A DNA stretch of 42,718 bases from Ruminococcus sp. (GTDB lineage: Bacteria > Bacillota > Clostridia > Oscillospirales > Ruminococcaceae), in the NCBI GenBank assembly GCA_017519145.1, contig JAFWTA010000001.1, forward strand, positions 1 through 42,718. The letters are read 5' to 3'. Positions 40,685 to 42,718 of this stretch are shown here, in pieces. The position numbers and the translations under genes are program-made. Position 1 is the stretch's first letter; each line of letters opens with the position of its first letter. The notes under the pieces were generated by a model. That model made no database searches. It was not told where the DNA came from and saw only the letters and a list, made by a program, of their open reading frames with translations.

Positions 40685-41800
40685 TTGAACAACAAGATAA
40701 GACTTTGCTGTCCATGCCATTTCGGTCTGGAGAGCGTACTCAAATACGAGATACAAAAAATAGGCGGAACTGACCTCAAGGTCAGCGACGGTAAGATAAG
40801 CTTCACGGGCGACGAGAATATCCTCGCCCGTGCTAATCTTTGCCTGTCTACCGCAGAGAGAGTCCTCATCGAGCTCATAGAGTTCAGGGCGACCACCTTT
40901 GAGGAGCTCTTTCAGGGCGTAAAGGCAACAGAGCTGGAGCGCTACATCGGTCCCGAGGACGCATTCCCCGTCAAGGGCTATTCGCTTAATTCAGCCCTCC
41001 ACAGCGTTCCCGACTGCCAGTCCATAATAAAAAAGGCAGCCGTGGAAAGACTCAAATCCAAGTACGGCATAGAGTGGTTCGACGAGACAGGTCCAACGGT
41101 GCAGATAAAGTTCAGCATCCTCAAGGACGTTGTTTCCATTTACCTCGACACCAGCGGTGTGGGGCTCCACAAGCGCGGCTACAGGCGCAATTCCAACGCG
41201 GCTCCCATTAAGGAGACCCTCGCGGCAGGCATCATCGACCTTGCAAGGGTTCGCTCGGACTCAATAGTCTGCGACCCGTTCTGCGGAAGCGGTACACTCC
41301 TTATCGAAGCGGCGCTGAAGGCACTGAAAATAGCTCCCGGTATCAACAGGAGATTTGCAGCCGAGAAATGGAGCTGCTTTGACTCAAAGATATGGCAGGA
41401 GGAGCGCAAACGCGCTATCGAATGCGTTGACAGGAGCGCAGAGTTCCACGGTATCGGCGCCGATATCGACGATGCGGCAGTTGCTCTCACCCTCGACAAC
41501 GCCCACAAAGCAGGCATAAAATCAAGGCTGAAGATCGAGCAGGCTGATATAACGAAGTTCGTTCAGCCCGAAAATTCCATTGTTATCTGCAACCCTCCCT
41601 ACGGCGAGAGACTTCTCGAGCTGAGAGAGGCTGAGGACATCTACCGCAAAATGGGCAGAGTTCTCGGTAAGGGCGGCGGCAGACAGAGCTATATCATCTC
41701 CCCTCACGAGGAGTTCGAGAAGTTCTTCGGCGCAGAAGCACGCAAGCGCAGAAAGCTCTACAACGGCATGATAAAATGCCAGCTATACATGTATTTCTGA
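40685..41800 (+). CDS. THUMP-domain class I SAM-dependent RNA methyltransferase (RlmL/YpsC-type)
   Basis: 371 aa from a TTG start (AGGTGATAAT upstream). The N-terminal part (1-160) has the ferredoxin-like and THUMP RNA-binding domains (LCCPCHFGLESVLKYEI; TGPTVQIKFSILKDVVSIYLDTSG). The methyltransferase domain contains DPFCGSGTLLIEAA (SAM loop) and the catalytic NPPYGERL, the motif of N2-guanine rRNA methyltransferases such as RlmL. Expected to modify 23S rRNA. It follows the PBP by 14 bp and may be co-transcribed. Confidence 0.92.
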   Translation: MNNKIRLCCPCHFGLESVLKYEIQKIGGTDLKVSDGKISFTGDENILARANLCLSTAERVLIELIEFRATTFEELFQGVKATELERYIGPEDAFPVKGYSLNSALHSVPDCQSIIKKAAVERLKSKYGIEWFDETGPTVQIKFSILKDVVSIYLDTSGVGLHKRGYRRNSNAAPIKETLAAGIIDLARVRSDSIVCDPFCGSGTLLIEAALKALKIAPGINRRFAAEKWSCFDSKIWQEERKRAIECVDRSAEFHGIGADIDDAAVALTLDNAHKAGIKSRLKIEQADITKFVQPENSIVICNPPYGERLLELREAEDIYRKMGRVLGKGGGRQSYIISPHEEFEKFFGAEARKRRKLYNGMIKCQLYMYF

Positions 41801-41802
41801 TA

Positions 41803-41831
41803 AAAAAGCTCCGCCGCAAACGGAGCTTTTT
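41803..41831 (+). terminator. intrinsic terminator after the methyltransferase
   Basis: Stem AAAAAGCTCCG/CGGAGCTTTTT (11 bp) with 7-nt loop, ending in a T-run, directly after the stop codon. Confidence 0.88.
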
Positions 41832-41845
41832 CCATAGGTGATGAT

Positions 41846-42508
41846 ATGAGATATATTACGAAGCGAAGGCTTCTCCACATTTTCTTTCCAACGCGGTGTC
41901 CCGTCTGCGGAGGTATTATAGGAGCAATGGACCGCTTCTGCGGCGGCTGTGCGGCAAAGCTCAACAGCTATAAGGGCGGCTTCTCCGTTGAGGGAGCTGT
42001 CAGCTTTACGGCTGCATTTGACTACGATGACAGTATAAAACCTGCGATCCTGCTGCTGAAAGACGGCACCGACGGCAATGCCGCCTATGCTCTCGGCGGA
42101 GCACTTGCGGACAGGCTCCGCGCAGAGGGTGCTTCCGAAGGCGCGGATATGATAGTACCCGTACCAATGTACCGCAGGGACACTTTCCGCCGCGGCTTCA
42201 ACCAGTCCGCCCTCATAGCCCGTGAGGTGGGCAGGGAGCTTGGCATAGCCGTAGAGGAAAGGGCTGTCCGCAAGATAAAAAGCACCAAGGCGCAGAAGGA
42301 GCTTAACAAGCTTGAAAGAGCGCTCAATCTCCGCGGAGCCTTTGCCGCTGACGCCGATAAGGTCATGGGAAAGCACATACTTCTCATTGACGACATATGC
42401 ACCACAGGCAGCACTCTCCGCGAGCTGACAGCCGTACTGCTCAAAAGCGGTGCAGCCTCTGTAAGCTGTGCCTGCTGCTGCAAGACTGTGAGCAGAAAAG
42501 AAAGCTAA
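41846..42508 (+). CDS. ComF family protein (phosphoribosyltransferase-like)
   Basis: 220 aa. N-terminal zinc finger with two Cys pairs (CPVC, CGGC around residues 15-35) and a C-terminal PRTase-type domain with the PRPP-binding loop ILLIDDICTTGSTLRE (about 174-189) and PVPMYRRDTFRRGFNQSALIAREV, the ComF signature. In naturally competent bacteria ComF is required for DNA uptake and processing; outside that role its substrate is unknown. AGGTGATG precedes the ATG. Confidence 0.92.
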   Translation: MRYITKRRLLHIFFPTRCPVCGGIIGAMDRFCGGCAAKLNSYKGGFSVEGAVSFTAAFDYDDSIKPAILLLKDGTDGNAAYALGGALADRLRAEGASEGADMIVPVPMYRRDTFRRGFNQSALIAREVGRELGIAVEERAVRKIKSTKAQKELNKLERALNLRGAFAADADKVMGKHILLIDDICTTGSTLRELTAVLLKSGAASVSCACCCKTVSRKES

Positions 42509-42530
42509 AAAAGATGCCGATACAAAAATT

Positions 42531-42568
42531 TGCCCCTGAGCATTACAAAGTGCTCAGGGGCATTTTTT
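42531..42568 (+). terminator. intrinsic terminator after comF-like gene
   Basis: Twelve-bp stem TGCCCCTGAGCA/TGCTCAGGGGCA with an 8-nt loop, followed by six Ts (42563-42568). Confidence 0.92.
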
Positions 42569-42575
42569 ATAGTAA

Positions 42576-42701
42576 GCTAAATCAAAATTTAGCGTAATAA
42601 CTTTGCTGAACGCCTGTAAGGGATTCCAAAGGGACTGTGTTCCTTTGGCAGAGTCCAGAGGCGGCGCCTCTGGTCGTCGCTTTCAGCTTTTAAGGCGACG
42701 A
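42576..42701. repeat. cluster of four hairpins at the window end
   Basis: Four consecutive inverted repeats with no ORF: GCTAAAT/ATTTAGC (42576-42593), CCAAAGG/CCTTTGG (42626-42648), CCAGAGGC/GCCTCTGG (42655-42673), and TCGTCGC/GCGACGA (42674-42701). The arrangement has the look of an intergenic repeat element, and it may continue past the window edge. Confidence 0.55.
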
Positions 42702-42718
42702 AATAAAACAAAGCGCTC

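Overview
The window looks like a chromosomal segment of a cellulosome-bearing Ruminococcus (Oscillospiraceae, Clostridia). I base that on five secreted proteins ending in type I dockerins, one of them a GH5 cellulase with a Thr-rich linker, on a GH130 mannooligosaccharide phosphorylase of the kind known from Ruminococcus albus, on Firmicute gene orders (lepA...hemW; greA-lysS; spoIIAA-spoIIAB-sigF; DUF1934-argS; ftsE-ftsX), and on many sigma-A promoters with exact 17-bp spacers. The species cannot be fixed from sequence alone; R. albus, R. flavefaciens and R. champanellensis relatives are all possible.

Layout. 1-4.5 kb: initiator tRNA-fMet, a pair of GNAT acetyltransferases, an AT-rich islet with two zinc-ribbon proteins (one only 52 aa) and a leader ORF facing a divergent XRE regulator, then a cupin / 328-aa unknown / GNAT operon. 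4.5-6.6 kb: two tandem paralogous 228-aa dockerin proteins with copied terminators. 6.6-10 kb: MBL-fold hydrolase plus galactokinase, and a divergent GH130 phosphorylase. 10-14.7 kb: a two-TM protein of unknown function and, divergent to it, an operon of a D-Ala-D-Ala ligase relative with a degraded active site, a DUF1934 barrel and argS. 14.9-20.8 kb: a PucR/CdaR-type regulator, ftsE-ftsX, a coiled-coil M23 peptidase and a CtpA-type protease: a cell-division/peptidoglycan cluster. 20.8-24.8 kb: Thr-rich lipoprotein, greA-lysS, and a coiled-coil membrane protein. 24.8-30.2 kb: another dockerin protein with a LacI-type palindrome at its promoter, the lepA-...-hemW operon, and a second Thr-rich lipoprotein related to the first. 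30.4-34.5 kb: divergent GH5-dockerin and LRR-dockerin genes. 34.5-38 kb: the complete spoIIA operon, an EFR1-type flavodoxin/ferredoxin protein with a flavin reductase, and a BofC-C-like small membrane protein. 38-42.7 kb: a class A penicillin-binding protein with a Gly-rich repetitive tail, a THUMP-domain RNA methyltransferase, a ComF protein, and a cluster of four hairpins at the window end.

Together the genes serve plant polysaccharide breakdown (secreted dockerin proteins, intracellular phosphorolysis of mannan fragments, galactose phosphorylation), envelope growth and division, and translation. No phage, insertion sequence or CRISPR array is visible. The most unusual points are the Ddl relative lacking the metal-binding Glu/Asn, the twin dockerin proteins with uncharacterised modules, the two Thr-linker lipoproteins, leader hairpins between Shine-Dalgarno and start codon of two envelope genes, the zinc-ribbon islet, and an intact spoIIA operon in a cellulosomal Ruminococcus.
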